A stretch of DNA of 64,000 nt from Cenococcum geophilum 1.58 (GCA_001692895.1 KV748202.1:372001-436000); one strand, 5' to 3'. Shown: positions 46,101 to 57,855, counted from the first letter of the stretch. The notes: generated by a model not told the origin, from the sequence alone. Made by a program: numbers and translations.

Positions 46101-46495
46101 GCTCTACCGACCGCCGTACCCTACCGTTTTGATCGCCCCGCCGCCGCCGTTCCGACTAGCCGCCTCCGACCGACTGCTACCGACTACTGCCATTGACCGT
46201 TCTGTNACTGCTGCTACTGCTACTGCTACTGCTACTGCTGTATTAACTGACTGCGACCAACCGACTGCTATCGACTGTCTGCCGCTACCGAGATTTCTGC
46301 TACTTAAAGTTCTGCTACTTACTAACTGTTACCGAGTTCTTCTACCGACTGTTCTACCGCCGACCATTCTATTTTATTTTACCGCGCTGACTGTCTACTT
46401 TTATTATTGTTTATACCACTATTACTGTTACTGCTGTTACTGCTATTACTGCTGCCGTTATTATTTCTGGTTTACTGCTGTTCCAGTTGCTACTA
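46101..46495. repeat. CTG/CTA trinucleotide-like low-complexity tract
   Basis: Dense TGCTAC, CTGTTA and CCGACTG words, for example CTGCTACTGCTACTGCTACT near 46210. Open frames here are an effect of composition and not genes. Confidence 0.7.
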
Positions 46496-46691
46496 GTAGG
46501 AAGATCGGATCTTAGCTATGGGTAACGGAAAGAAGCCGTAGAGTAGTTCTATGGAAGGGCTAAGGATATAGTTACCTGCGTTCGTTTAGGGATATGCTTT
46601 CCTTTGTCTATTCTGCTTTTGCTATACTCTCGTTTTGCTATTCTTTTATATTGTAGAACGTTAGGGGACAACGTTCTTGGTGGGGGAGGTA

Positions 46692-46949
46692 TGTGGTGGT
46701 GTAGATTGGACGTCGCCTACTGTCTTGGCATTTTCCTATATTTATAGAGCCTTCGGCTTCCTTCCTTCTTCCCGCTATCATACACATATCACGACCTTAC
46801 CAGTTACCGGAAATACACTCTTTTCTTTCTTTCTTACTGACTGACTGACTGACTGACTGACCGACCAACCGACTGACCGACCGACCGACAGACAGACTGA
46901 CTGACAGCACCGTGACTTTCCTATCTTAGAGAGGTCGTACCCTCCCACA
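46692..46949 (+). repeat. 3' LTR of the Gag-only element
   Basis: Nearly identical to the 5' LTR; the GACT/GACC/GACA array (about 46837-46905) is shorter and partly rearranged. Confidence 0.9.
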
Positions 46950-46970
46950 CTATTTTAAAAGATTTTTATT

Positions 46971-47193
46971 TTATATATATAAGAGTATTCACAAGAGTAG
47001 CGATAGATTCGCGATCACTTTCTATCTTTTTGGCTGCATAGTGACGTAGAGCGGGATACGTTACAATATAAGGTAATAAGCTCTATACTACTTAGCTATC
47101 CTATAAACCTATAAAAGGTAAGTAAGTAACTAATAAGTTACTAAGTATACTATATCAAATAATGTATAAGCAAGACGACTCTATTATTTAATA
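46971..47193 (+). mobile_element. R5-type solo LTR interrupted by an R6 LTR, TSD TTTTA
   Basis: Removing 46978-47065 and one ATATA copy restores TTTTA followed by TATAAGGTAATAAGC (RIP-decayed TGTAAGGTAACAGGC). The repeat ends GACTCTATTATTTAATA at 47193, aligned by transitions with GACTTCGTTACCTGACA of the 9612-9740 copy, and TTTTA follows at 47194-47198. So this is a solo LTR with its own duplication. Confidence 0.65.
46978..47065 (+). mobile_element. 88-bp R6 solo LTR inserted in an R5 LTR, TSD ATATA
   Basis: Starts TATAAGAG (from TGTAAGAG), ends GGGATACGTTACA; ATATA at 46973-46977 and 47066-47070. It matches 6689-6790 (GATTCGCGA, TTTTTGGC, GGGATACGTTACA). Confidence 0.65.
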
Positions 47194-47198
47194 TTTTA

Positions 47199-47616
47199 AT
47201 AATCCGTTCTTTTATAATTTATATAGGAAGGTAAAATTATAATTTAATATAAGAAATTAATTGTTATAGTACTAATACGCGTAACCTAGACAGGGGGCTT
47301 AGTTAGGGGTTCGGCTAAGGACTTAGCTTAATATCCGTATTAATAAACTACTAATTATATAGGCCTGCGCGAATCTCTTATACTATGCTAATGCCTCGAT
47401 TAACTAAGTCGCTATAATATTAATCGAGTTTTAGAGAGTAACTAAGTTCTAAAGATCCGAGCTTAGTAAGTAATTAGGTAAGTAATTAAATAAAAGAGAT
47501 AACTTATTAATAGATATAATAAACTTAATTTTATATAAAATAATAGTATATTACTCCAGATTCGAATTTAATAAAATTGGCACTTTTTAAATTAAAATTA
47601 TTTCTCTCCCTATTTT
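47199..47616. other. AT-rich RIP-decayed DNA
   Basis: No gene or repeat boundary recognised. Confidence 0.5.
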
Positions 47617-48045
47617 TTTAAGATACCTTAGAAGTATAGTATACAAGACAGACTTATTATAATGGTATATAGCCTAGGCGAAGGTGGAGCGCATGAGACT
47701 AGTTAGAAGGACGTACTTAGGTTTTCACCCTACTAGGGGTTTTTTGTAAGGCATATTGCCCAGATATACGGTAGGGAGCGGGCAAGCCGAGCATAAGTCA
47801 CAAGGAGAGTCGATAGAAGAGGACGATGTGGTAGTAAGGGTAGGCAATAGCCTAAGTACCAAGACGAACCGATAAGGAGGGAAAGGGCTGTAAGCCTAAG
47901 GGAGCTTATAAGGAGGTGCTAAGGCCTAGCCGAAGGCTAGTTTTGGCAGCCGCCAAAAGATCCCTTGCATTTTTCCTATATATAGAATGTAGAAGCCTAT
48001 ATAGGCCTAAAGAGGGACCGAATCAAGTAATAAATAGAATTAAAA
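47617..48045. repeat. Repeat family R7, longer copy
   Basis: Shares TTTTAAGATACCTTA, GGCGAAGGTGGAGCGCAT, the CCCTACTAGGGGTTTTT box and AGAAGCCTATATAGGCCTA with 62258-62455. This copy has about 225 extra bases of near-normal GC (about 47745-47970), with a hairpin-prone segment near 47930-47962 (GCCTAGCCGAAGGC, TTTTGGCAGCCGCCAAAA). LTR-like, but ends were not resolved. Confidence 0.55.
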
Positions 48046-48407
48046 ATAATATATACTTCTTTAACTATAGCCTTTATTGAGAATTTTAATAAAAATTGAT
48101 TTTTAAGTACGCTTTTCCCTATATATTTTCCTACACTTCCTCTTTTATATATTAAGTGTTAGGTAACTAGTCTACGACTAACTTATATCGGCCTTATATA
48201 TTGTTCTACGTAGTGTATCTAGTAAGTGTACTAGATATTCGCTTATCTTTTTAATATATTAGATTAGCCGAGTAGCGTAGAGCTTATATCTTATATTAAA
48301 TACATTATTTAGCTAATTTAAAAGGCTTTATCTAATTATTATTTTTAAAAAATATTATTTTCTCTTCAATTTCGTTTATTTAAGCTTTTAGTAAATATAA
48401 CTTTAAT
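48046..48407. other. AT-rich RIP-decayed DNA
   Basis: No feature seen. Confidence 0.45.
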
Positions 48408-48412
48408 ATAAC

Positions 48413-48556
48413 TGTTATGCCTAAGCCCAACCCACTCGGCCATATAAACCACTAAAAAGGTAGCAGTAGTGTCTCGCGACTAGACGGGCTGCCGGTTGGA
48501 ATGCCTTATAAGCTCTCTAGCCTATACCGCCATATAGGTAGCGCAAGGTCGTGACA
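48413..48556 (+). mobile_element. 144-bp solo LTR, TSD ATAAC
   Basis: Starts TGTTATGCCTAAGCCC, ends AAGGTCGTGACA, flanked by ATAAC on both sides (48408-48412, 48557-48561). Near-normal GC inside decayed DNA. Confidence 0.8.
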
Positions 48557-48759
48557 ATAACTACTATACCTAATACGAAATCTCTAGATATACTTTACTA
48601 ATTTTTTTTAACCCCCCCCCCCTAATTCCTAAGAGCGTTAAACTTATAATTAAATTATTTAAAACACTTTATAAAGCTTAAAGAAAGTTATACTATAAAA
48701 ATTAAGAGTGAAGTAATACTATTATCTTATTATTATTACTATTATTGTTATCCATTTAT

Positions 48760-49756
48760 TACTTAACGTCTACTATAGATCCTAGCTCGGGCTACGCGGG
48801 CTACTCTATATATATAGGGGAAAAGCAATATTAATAGGAAAAAACCCCTTGTATATTTAGGGGAGAAAGGCCTTATAAGCTACCTTAATAGGGTAAAAAC
48901 CCGTTAACTATCTCTGTACGTACTACGGCTCTATACGCCTACTCGCAGCTATATCCCTAACCTCTATTAGATATTATATCTCCTTAATAACTACTATATC
49001 CTTTTTCTAGCTTCTATAGCTAGGGTTTACTACGTTTTAGCTAGGCCTGCTATTAATTAACTTAGCTATATACTAGTAGTTATTTCTTATATCTTACCCG
49101 TTATCTATATACTATCTTCTATATACTATTATTATATACGCCCTCCCCCCCCTAGAGTCTTAAAGGCCTAAGGGGGGTTTACCCATAACTGTAATACCGA
49201 AAGGCGAGCGGAATATTATATACTAGATATTTTCTACGCCTAGGTCTTAGTTATTAGGCCCTCTCTTAAGGGTTACTAGTTATTTAAGAGGAGATTATAG
49301 AACCGTATAGTCGCTACTTAGGCTGCTAGGTAGTATAGTACAGTTATTAGAAAGTAACTGTATATTCTATAGGCAATTGCCCTAGGGGTTCGAAAGGGGG
49401 TATATTAATTAATTAATTAATTAACTTGTTTATTAATATAAGATTATTAATACTTTCTATTATGGGTTAGAGGACGTTATTAAAATCCGTATTATATCTA
49501 TAAGGATTATATAGGTATTAAATAGGAGTATAGTAGCTGCTACTTTATAAAGTAGTACTAACCATAGTGGTTTTTAAGATCTTACTATCCTATATAAAAA
49601 CTTTTTACTACCGCCTATAACGGTTTTAATAACTACTAGGTCTTACCCACACGCTATATAACGTCTTTATATTAACTCTACTAAGTCTAAACTTTAAAGA
49701 CTATAGGTTTATAGCCGTTATTACGTATAGGTATAAAGTCTAATTTTGACCGCCTT
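48760..49756 (+). repeat. R1 repeat, RIP-decayed copy
   Basis: Matches the minus strand of 18614-19626 from TTAACGTCTACTATAGATCC to AGTCTAATTTTGACCGCC. It includes CTAGGGTTTACTACG, CTTAAAGGCCTAAGGGGG and GGTTTTTAAGATCTTACTATCC. Decay is strong, in contrast to the other copy. It includes a TTAATTAATTAATTAAC palindrome near 49407. Confidence 0.75.
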
Positions 49757-49906
49757 ACTACTTTATTAGTAACTATTAGTAGAGCGTATTTAAATAAGTA
49801 TATAATCTTCGCCAATATAGCTCCATATTATAAAGTATAATACGCGATTAAGGCCTCTTAAAACATTCCTTTTATACCTTTTACTACTATCGCTACTACT
49901 TTAACT

Positions 49907-50086
49907 GTGACGGCTCAAGCTATTGAACAAATGACTTGACGGAGGCTTGAATAAATACTTCAAAGGTAAAGCGAACGAATGCTGTATTATGAAGATATTA
50001 AGCCGAGGAGCAAGAGAAGGTCTATATACAATATGCCAAGTCTTAAGCGAACCCCTAACTAGGTGACGCGCTCTAGCGCCGTCATA
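49907..50086 (+). mobile_element. 180-bp solo LTR, TSD TTAAC
   Basis: Starts TGTGACGGCTCAAGC and ends CTAGCGCCGTCATA (CA decayed to TA), so inverted TGTGACGGC ends. TTAAC flanks both sides (49902-49906, 50087-50091). Confidence 0.82.
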
Positions 50087-50091
50087 TTAAC

Positions 50092-50330
50092 TAAGCTTCT
50101 TTTAACTATATATACTATTAATTTTATAATATTATAGTTATAAAAACCGCTTTATATTTAGTTACCTTTATTAAATATTATAATTAGACCTATACTGCTA
50201 CCTGTATTAAACTCTTAACTAAAATAAAAACCCACGTCTTTAACTCTATAATTAGATAGTTATTAAAAGAGGAAAAGCTTTAATAAATAAGATTATGTAT
50301 ATAAGTAAAGCTATATTATACTATAGTAAG
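50092..50330. other. AT-rich spacer before Copia-2
   Basis: Decayed, no feature; ends with the left GTAAG duplication. Confidence 0.5.
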
Positions 50331-50496
50331 TGTCGGGAATAAGGCAATTTGCCATCACGTGTCGCCGCGGCACTAGCGTGGCGAGGAGCCTTAGGCTCCT
50401 CGCCCTTCCTCATTCTAATTAAAAAGCTTTATTAACTAACATCACTATAACCTACTCGAGTAGTCGTTATTAGTGAGTTACCCTATATAACCAATA
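50331..50496 (+). repeat. 5' LTR of Copia-2
   Basis: TGTCGGGAATAAGG to ATAACCAATA (CA to TA). It holds a hairpin around GCGAGGAGCCTTAGGCTCCTCGC. Confidence 0.9.
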
Positions 50497-53400
50497 CTGA
50501 TTAGTGGTTAAATATATAGTCAACTATAGAGCAGCTAGGTTTTCGAATAGAAGAGATAGTCTTGTATAGGGGTGCCATATGCGCTTATATGGAATGGATT
50601 CCGGCGATACTATGCTACCTTAGACTTACGGAAAACTAGTAATAGAAGTGTTACTAAGTACTAGGAGATACTAAGTTGCGTCTATTACGCAGAACAACTG
50701 CGTTTACGAAGATTTGGTTAAGTACTTTAGGTTAGAAGTATTACTAAACCTAAGGTCCTAAGTTAACGTCTAAAACGCGTTAAACAACATCTTAAATTGC
50801 CTACCTCTTAATAGCAAACCTATAAGATCCTATAAAACCGAAAATCCTACCTACCTTTAACGTACGACACCCCGTTAATTTTATACCTACTATAGCGTTA
50901 ACCTACCCAAAGAAGTATAAGGAAGACATTAACCTAAAGACATAGAATAAAGCTATAATTAACCTTGCAAACGCTAATAAATAAGACTTAAATGGATTTT
51001 TATTACACCGTATGGCATATTATAAGGACAGTAAATATAATAATACCGCGCTATAGGAATATATAAAGGAGGACTTTATTAGATGGATAAAGGAAATATA
51101 GGCCCCTATAAACAAGGATATTATATAGGACTTCTGTAACTTCCTTTAGGAGAATAAAGTATTTGTCCCTAAGGACGGGGGTACTATTAGAGATAATATT
51201 TAGGAGCAGGTTTTTAATGTAAAAGAAGAGCACGAATAGACTATATAAGAGATTAAGCACCAACTACGCACTATAAGGAAGCTTAACTTATAATGGAATC
51301 TAAGTAATACACTACAAGAGACGCGTTCTAATTCTATTGCTCTAGGCACAAGTTCTTCCGTTCTATATCTATTGCCTCTACCTCTATCTTTAGTTCCCTA
51401 GAATCTACCAATTTAACCCGCAACTTTAACTACTACCTCTTAACACGAGCAAGTATAAGATCCCCTTACTTCGCGATCTACTAACCTTTAGACTCTACCG
51501 ACCAGACCTATAATATAACTCCTACCTCCTCTACCTTAATCTTAAATTGGAGGTAGTTTAAAATTACTTACAGAGCTTGCGAAGCTCTATTTGGATTAAG
51601 AGAAGAAGTTTAGCAGGGAATTATACAATATTCTTAATTTAAAACTACGTATCTTCTATAACTGTTACTAAAAGGTAGGAATAGAGTCTAATTAATACCA
51701 TAACGCCTATTCCGTTATGCTTAAGGGCCGAGCTAGTACCTTCTATTATGATTATTTAGTAGGAAAAGGATATAATTTTAACCGCATAATATATAAGTTA
51801 AGATGCTACTTTTAAAATAGAAGAGAATAAGCAGCAGTATATATTAGAATGGAGAGAGACTACCTTTCTAAGGATTATTGCTATAAACCCAGGTGTCCCT
51901 CGGCTTAATTGTCTTTAAAAGCTCTTCGATTAACTTTAGATAATTTAGCGTGGTTTATCCAAATCATATTAAGAGGACTTTAGCCTATGTGATTAAGTTA
52001 TTAGCGTATATTAAGGTATTAAAGAATATAACCTTGCTCTCTTTAATCCTATAAATACTTATAAAGGAGTGTGTACTTAATTAAGATCTTCTATTAGCAC
52101 CGCTTTACGCTCTTAAGAAGTATAGTAATTTAATGCCTAACTCTAACCTATTTTAATTAACCCGCCCAACTAATATAATTATAACTGGACTAATTAAATA
52201 TATAGTGGCCGGGGTAGGCAATATAGCAGAGGGTATAATTAACAACTATAAGGCAAAGGTGGAGGTCCTTGTGGAGGTTTATTTTAAAGTAATTGCTAGA
52301 AGAAGTGCTATGTTTATAAGAAACTAAATTGCTAGTTAACTAGGCATTTTCTTAATAAACAAAAGGAGGTATATAATAAGTTCCGCCAGAGTATAAGAAA
52401 TGTTGGAAATTATAAGGTTACTGCGGCCTACTTTTAAAGCTTCCTGGTTTAATATAAAGGCATAAAAGATTTTAAGGGTAAGGTTAATAAGGCCAAATAG
52501 CTCCTTATGGATATAGAAATTAAAGAGTACTTACCTAACCAATACTTCACTAAGTATAGTGAGGTAGATGGCATATAAACCATTACTATTCTTAATGACC
52601 AATCTACGCTCCATTTTACTATAAAGTTAGATATCTTTAACAAGCTAAGGGAGAGTTCCGCGTTCTCCTTTAATGATAGATACTCGGCGAATGTCTTCTA
52701 TGGTATTATGCCAGATACTAAAGCCGCAGGAGTATCTATAGTAGGAGAACCTTAAGTTCAAGCCCTTTAGCAGCTTAATAGCTCTGTTTAGATTAACCAT
52801 TTAACGGTAGGCCAACACACGATTTGTTTTAGTAAGGGTACTATAATCTCTATTAGCACAATTAGGGTCTAAACCCCCTTAGGGTATATTACCTTTTACG
52901 TCGTTTCTATAAACACCCCGTTTCTATTTTGCATTAGAGATATAAATAAATTAGGCGTTAAGCTTAATAACCTTAAGAATGTACTTATTTAGGGAAATAA
53001 TTAGGTGCCCGTTATACGCAAGTAGGGTTACCCCTAGTTACTCCTTTATTAACTAGAAAAGAGTATTACTTAGAGCTATTTAACTAAGTTAGAGTTATAT
53101 TAACTACACCGTTGTTTTGGCCACCTATCCGTTTACTAATTGCTTAGGGTTCTTTAGCGGGTAGGCCATAAAGTTAAGGTTAAGGTAATTAAGTATCTTA
53201 TAAAGTACTACTATTAATGCCAAATGAACTAGAAGTCCCCTAGCCGATTTAAGTTCACCCTTAAAGATAACTATAACTTTAACTTCTATATTATCGTTAA
53301 CGTTATATATCTTAGCGGTAAGCTAGTACTCTAAGTTATTAACTTCTTAACCTTCTTCTAAACCGCACGATTCTTAAAGGATATATTAGCTAGGAACGCA

Positions 53401-55362
53401 TAGGATACCCTTTAATTATACTAGATTAATATCTATCTAAGACCCCCTAATTAAATCGTCCATAATATAGGAAAGAACTTCTTATCTATAGAGTTTTAAT
53501 AATAGATAAAGGCAATAGCAATTAAGGTTAAGGAAGTCCCTATTAAGGTATATAATAGTATCGGAAAAGTAGAATAATATTACGCGCTATTACGCCGCGT
53601 ATATAAGATTATCTCTTTAGAACTAGAGGACGCTAGCGAAGAACTTACCTTATAAATGGCTGTTAAAGCTATTAATAATTCCGCTGGCCCGAATGGACTT
53701 ATACCTATATTACTAGTCTTTAGCGCCTACCCTCGAATAACTAACGATTCTTTACTATCTCCCTCCATTATATAATAAGCTAAGGCTATTTACAAGGCAA
53801 TAAAGAAGGTATAATATCTCTACGCTATACGCTAGGTTAACAACGCACTAGGAATAAGAAATGGCCTAAACACCTCAACTACGCTCGATCTGCCACTTTA
53901 GTCTAAGGTACGCGTATAGCGTAAAAAGGGAGGATAGTTAGGCCCACATTAACTTATTGTAATTAATAGTTAAACTTATACTATTTAGATGCCTTACGGA
54001 CCCACTTAATTCTATTTAACTATTATTAAGCCTTACTATAAAGATAACAGTTTTAAGCCTTTGTAGGATACCATAAAAGATACCTTAGAGGAAAACTATA
54101 ATTAACGTGCTCTAGAAGGCGACCACAATCCTAATATAATTGTAGTAGATACGCCGCAACTATAACGCGGTAGAGGTCGCCTAAAGGGATTACAAAATCG
54201 CTAACATCTTATTAATTTTAAAGAGCAATTTGTTACCGCCATTAAGAATAGAGTTAAGCTATTAATGGCCTTTATAACAGCTAAGGAGAAGGCTAACTTT
54301 AAACTCGTAAAATAGCTCTAAAAGAAAGGTCGTATTATAACTCTAGGAGCTTCTTTCCAAGCATCCAATAAGTAGGAGATCGATAGTCTTATTACAAGAG
54401 GGGTCTTTAAATTTAAGAAGTATAACCCTACTAAGTTTAATAAAGTTCGCATCTTTAAGTTAAGAATAGTTAATAAGATTAAAGGCAAAGCTATTAACGC
54501 CCTATTTAAGAAATTAAGGCTTATTATCTAAGGCTACAACGATAATAGTAAGGAGGTAATTCTTACATAATCTCTTACGATTTAACGAGCCAGTTAGCGA
54601 GTTATTATTGCACTAGCTCCCTCCCTAATAAAAAATAGAATGGCAGTCTATCTGCGAGATATTACTTAGGCCTATACCTAATTAGAGACGCACCTTTAGC
54701 GCTTAATATTAGCATACCTTTTAGAGCAAATTCGCTACCAATACTCCGAAGATACAATTATGGTTATGCTTAAGCCATTATATAGAATCGCAGAGGTAGG
54801 AACTTACTAGTGGGCTACCTACAGCAAGCACTATAAAGAGAAGCTTTTAATAACTACTTCTATATTCGATCTATGCTTCCTTATTATAACTACGGGAACT
54901 CCATTTAGAATTATCGGCATACAAACCGACAATATAATTATCTTAGGAGATAACTAATTCTTAGCTCTTAAAGAAGACGAGCTAGTAAAGGCAAATCTTA
55001 TAGCGAAGCTAAAGGAAAAGCTTAATTTAATAACACTATTACTCTTTAATGGATATATTTTCTCCCTAAATAAGGATTCCATTACTTTATACCAGAAGGG
55101 GTAAGGCAAAAAGATTAATATTATTAATGTTAATTCTCTAAAATAAGGATATGTAGAGTAACGCGCTTATAGAGCTTATATTACTTCTATCTATTAACCT
55201 AAGGCTTTATTCAATCTCTTTGTTGCCGCTTAATACTAGGAACTAACTAAGGATGACGTCCTTACCCTAAATAAGCGTCTTTTCTGGCAAATAAACATCG
55301 GGAAAATATTCGCAGGATGAGATTTAAGTAGACTTTGGTTTTCGCGTTTCGCGTAATTGACA

Positions 55363-55675
55363 TGTAATTTAACCAACTCAACACGCAATTGACCAACTTA
55401 ACACGCAGTTAACCTACTTAACATGCAATTTAACTAACTCGACACGCAGTTGACCTACTTAACATGCAATTTAACTAACTTAACACGCAGTTGACCTACT
55501 TAACATGCAATTTAACCAACTCGATACGCAGTTGACCTACTTAACATGCAATTTAATTAACTTAACACGCAGTTGACCTACTTAATATGCAATTTAACTA
55601 ACTTAACACGCAGTTGACCTACTTAACATACAATTTAANTAACTTAATATGCAGTTAACCTACTTAACAACTTTA
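55363..55675. repeat. 37-bp tandem array in M copy 2
   Basis: About eight units of CACGCAGTTGACCTACTTAA plus CATGCAATTTAACTAACTTAA. Later units are more TA-decayed. Not found in copy 1. Confidence 0.85.
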
Positions 55676-55796
55676 AAAGCTAACTGTATATTTCTTGACG
55701 TGCGATTAAGGTAAAGTTATATACTATATATTTAACTATTATATATAATCTTATATAATCTTATACAATCTCATATAATCTTATAGTTTTATTACT

Positions 55797-56160
55797 TGGG
55801 AGGGCTCTGCATGAGGCTCTACACGAAGCTCTACACGAAGCTCTGGCGTATAGAGGCTCTGCACGAAGCTCTGCGCGCATAGAAGGGCTCTGCACAAAGC
55901 TCTGGCACGAAGCTTCGCATAAGGCTCTACACGGAGGCTCTACACGAAGCTCTGCGTACAGAGGCTCTGCACGAAAGCTCTGCACGAAGCTTCTGCACGA
56001 GGGTCTTGCGCGAGGGTTCTGCCGCGAGGGTCTGCGCGAAGCTCTGCGTACAGAGGCTCTTGCACGAGGCTCTGCGCGAGAAGCTCTGCGTACAGAGGCT
56101 CTGCACGAGGCTCTGCGCGAAGGCTCTGCGTAACAGAGGCTCTACACGAAGCTCTGCATC
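55797..56160. repeat. Block E': GAGGCTCTGCACGAAGCTCT array in M copy 2
   Basis: Units of about 18-24 bp, many with GCGTACAGAGGCTCTGCACG. It aligns with the ACACGGAGCTCT part of block E in copy 1. GC-rich and not RIP-decayed. Confidence 0.85.
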
Positions 56161-56284
56161 GGGGTCCCCCGCTATATTCCCGATAGCCTCTACACGTGCC
56201 TCTTACCCTATATAGCCACCTTATTTTTTACCCTTCCTTCCTTCTTTTATATCCTCCCTACCTAGGGAGGCCACCAGAACGGCA
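56161..56284. other. Conserved spacer E/D of element M
   Basis: The stretch CTTACCCTATATAGCCACCTTATTTTTTACCC then CTTCCTTC and TCCCTACCTAGGGAGG is the complement of 16620-16700 in copy 1. Being single-copy inside the element, it is the best anchor for finding further copies. Confidence 0.8.
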
Positions 56285-57405
56285 GCCAGCAGAGGACCGT
56301 TACTAGAACTAGACGACCGTCGCCAGAACCAGAATGACCGTTACCAGAACCAGACGACCATCGCCAGCCAGACGACCGCGTTACCAGAACCAGACGACCG
56401 TTGCCAGAGCCAGACAATCGTCGCCAGAACCCAGACGACCGTCGCCAGCCAAACGACCGTTACCACAGAAACCAGACGACTGTGTCGCCAGAACCAAGAC
56501 CGACCGTCGGCCAGCCAGACCGACCGTTACCAGAACCAGACAACCGTTGCCAGAGCCAGCGACGACCCATTCCGCTTAGAAACCAGAACGACTGTTCCAC
56601 CAGAACCAGGACGACCGTCGCCAGAAAACCCAGACAACCCGTCGCCAAGCCAGACAACCGTTACCAGAACCAGAACCGACTGTTGCCAGAGCCAAGACGA
56701 TCGTCCGCCAGAAACCAGACGACCGTCTCGCCAGCCAGACGACCCGTTTAACCAGAACCAGAACGACAACTGTCGCCAGAAACCAGGACGAACCGTCCGC
56801 CAGCCAGACGACCGTTACCAAGAAACCAAGACGACCGTTGCCCAGAGCCAGGACGACCGTCCACTTAGAAAACCAGACGAACCTGTCACCAGAACACCAG
56901 AACGACCCGTCGCCAAGAACCCAGACAACCGTCGGCCCCAGCCAGACGACCGTTATTACCAGAAACCCAGACGAACCTATTGCCCCAGAGCTTAGACCGA
57001 TCGTCGCTAGAACCAGACGACCGGTCGCCTTAGCCAGACGACCTGTTTACTAGGAAACTAGACGACCGTTTTGCCAAAAGCCAGAACGATTCGTCGCCCA
57101 AGAAAACCAGACGAACCGTCGCCAAGCCAAACGAACCCGTTTACCAGAACCAGACGACCGTCGCCAGCCAGACGACCGTTACCAGAACCAGACGACTGTC
57201 GCCAGAACCAGACAAACCATCGCCAGCCAGACGACCGTTACCAGAACCAGAACGAACCGTCGCCCAGAAACCAAGAACAACCGTCGCCAGCCCAGAACGA
57301 CCCGTTACCAGAACCCAGACGACCGTCACCAGAACCAGACAACCGCCAGAACCAGACGACCGTCGCCAGAACCAGACAACCGTCGCCAGAGCCAGACGAC
57401 AACAA
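56285..57405. repeat. Block D': expanded 20-bp minisatellite in M copy 2
   Basis: More than 50 units of CCAGACGACCGTTACCAGAA and CCAGACGACCGTCGCCAGAA, about eightfold longer than block D. Many units from about 56480 to 57140 carry single-base insertions, mostly in runs of A, C or G. Frames read through the array on both strands are composition artefacts. Confidence 0.9.
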
Positions 57406-57454
57406 CTAGCCAGCCAACACTATAAACAATTCGATCGATCAATCGAATTAAGGT

Positions 57455-57855
57455 AGCACAGACAGGTAGGCATAAACAGGTAGATGCTGACGGGTAGGTA
57501 GATGTAGACAGGTAGGTAGATACAGACAGGTAAGCAGATATAAATAGGCAGGCAGATGCAGATAGGTAAGTAGATGCAGATAGGCATGCAGATATAGATA
57601 GGTAGGTAGATGCTAACGGGTAGGCAGATATAGATAGGTAGGCAGATATAGACAAGTAGATATAAACAGGTAGGTAGATGCAGATAGGTAAGCAGATGTA
57701 AATAGGTAGGTAAATACTAACGGGTAGGTAAATATAGATAGGTAGGCAGATGTAGATAGGTAGGCAAATGTAGACAGGTAGATGTAGATAGGTAGGCGAT
57801 GCAAATAGGTAGGCGATGCAGGCAGGTAGGTAAGTTAATAGGTAGATAGGTAGAA
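57455..57855. repeat. Block C': CAGGTAGGTAGATG-type array in M copy 2
   Basis: Units such as GATAGGTAGGCAGATGTA. Complement of block C (16226-16432), about twice as long. Preceded by the conserved spacer ACACTATAAACAATTCGATCG (57409-57429). Confidence 0.88.

Larger units (their letters stand above)
40566..46949 (+). mobile_element. Young LTR retroelement with Gag only, low RIP
   Basis: LTRs 40566..40837 and 46692..46949 share TGTGGTGGTGTAGATTGG to ACCCTCCCACA and differ mainly in microsatellite length and a few bases. CTAT (or ACTAT, depending on where the LTR ends) flanks both sides. A purine tract GGTGGGGGAGGTA precedes the right LTR. The interior of about 5.9 kb encodes a Gag with zinc knuckle but no protease, RT or integrase that I can find, followed by about 3 kb of repeats and low-complexity DNA. 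It would therefore depend on another element. Composition is normal, unlike the other retroelements here. Scattered N bases occur. Confidence 0.85.

Noticed and set aside
45869..46515. Two plus-strand frames of 87 and 138 codons
   Set aside because: Low-complexity CTG/CTA repeat sequence; cysteine- and tyrosine-rich translation typical of trinucleotide tracts.
50890..55250. Non-LTR (Tad-like) retrotransposon
   Set aside because: The readable motifs, the integrase zinc finger and the flanking LTRs with GTAAG duplications show a Copia-type element.
56006..57409. Frames of up to 116 codons rich in Arg, Pro and Thr
   Set aside because: Read through the block E' and D' minisatellites; frame changes at the single-base insertions.
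55363..57855. Possible CRISPR-like array
   Set aside because: Units are head-to-tail without unique spacers, the genome is eukaryotic and no cas gene is present.
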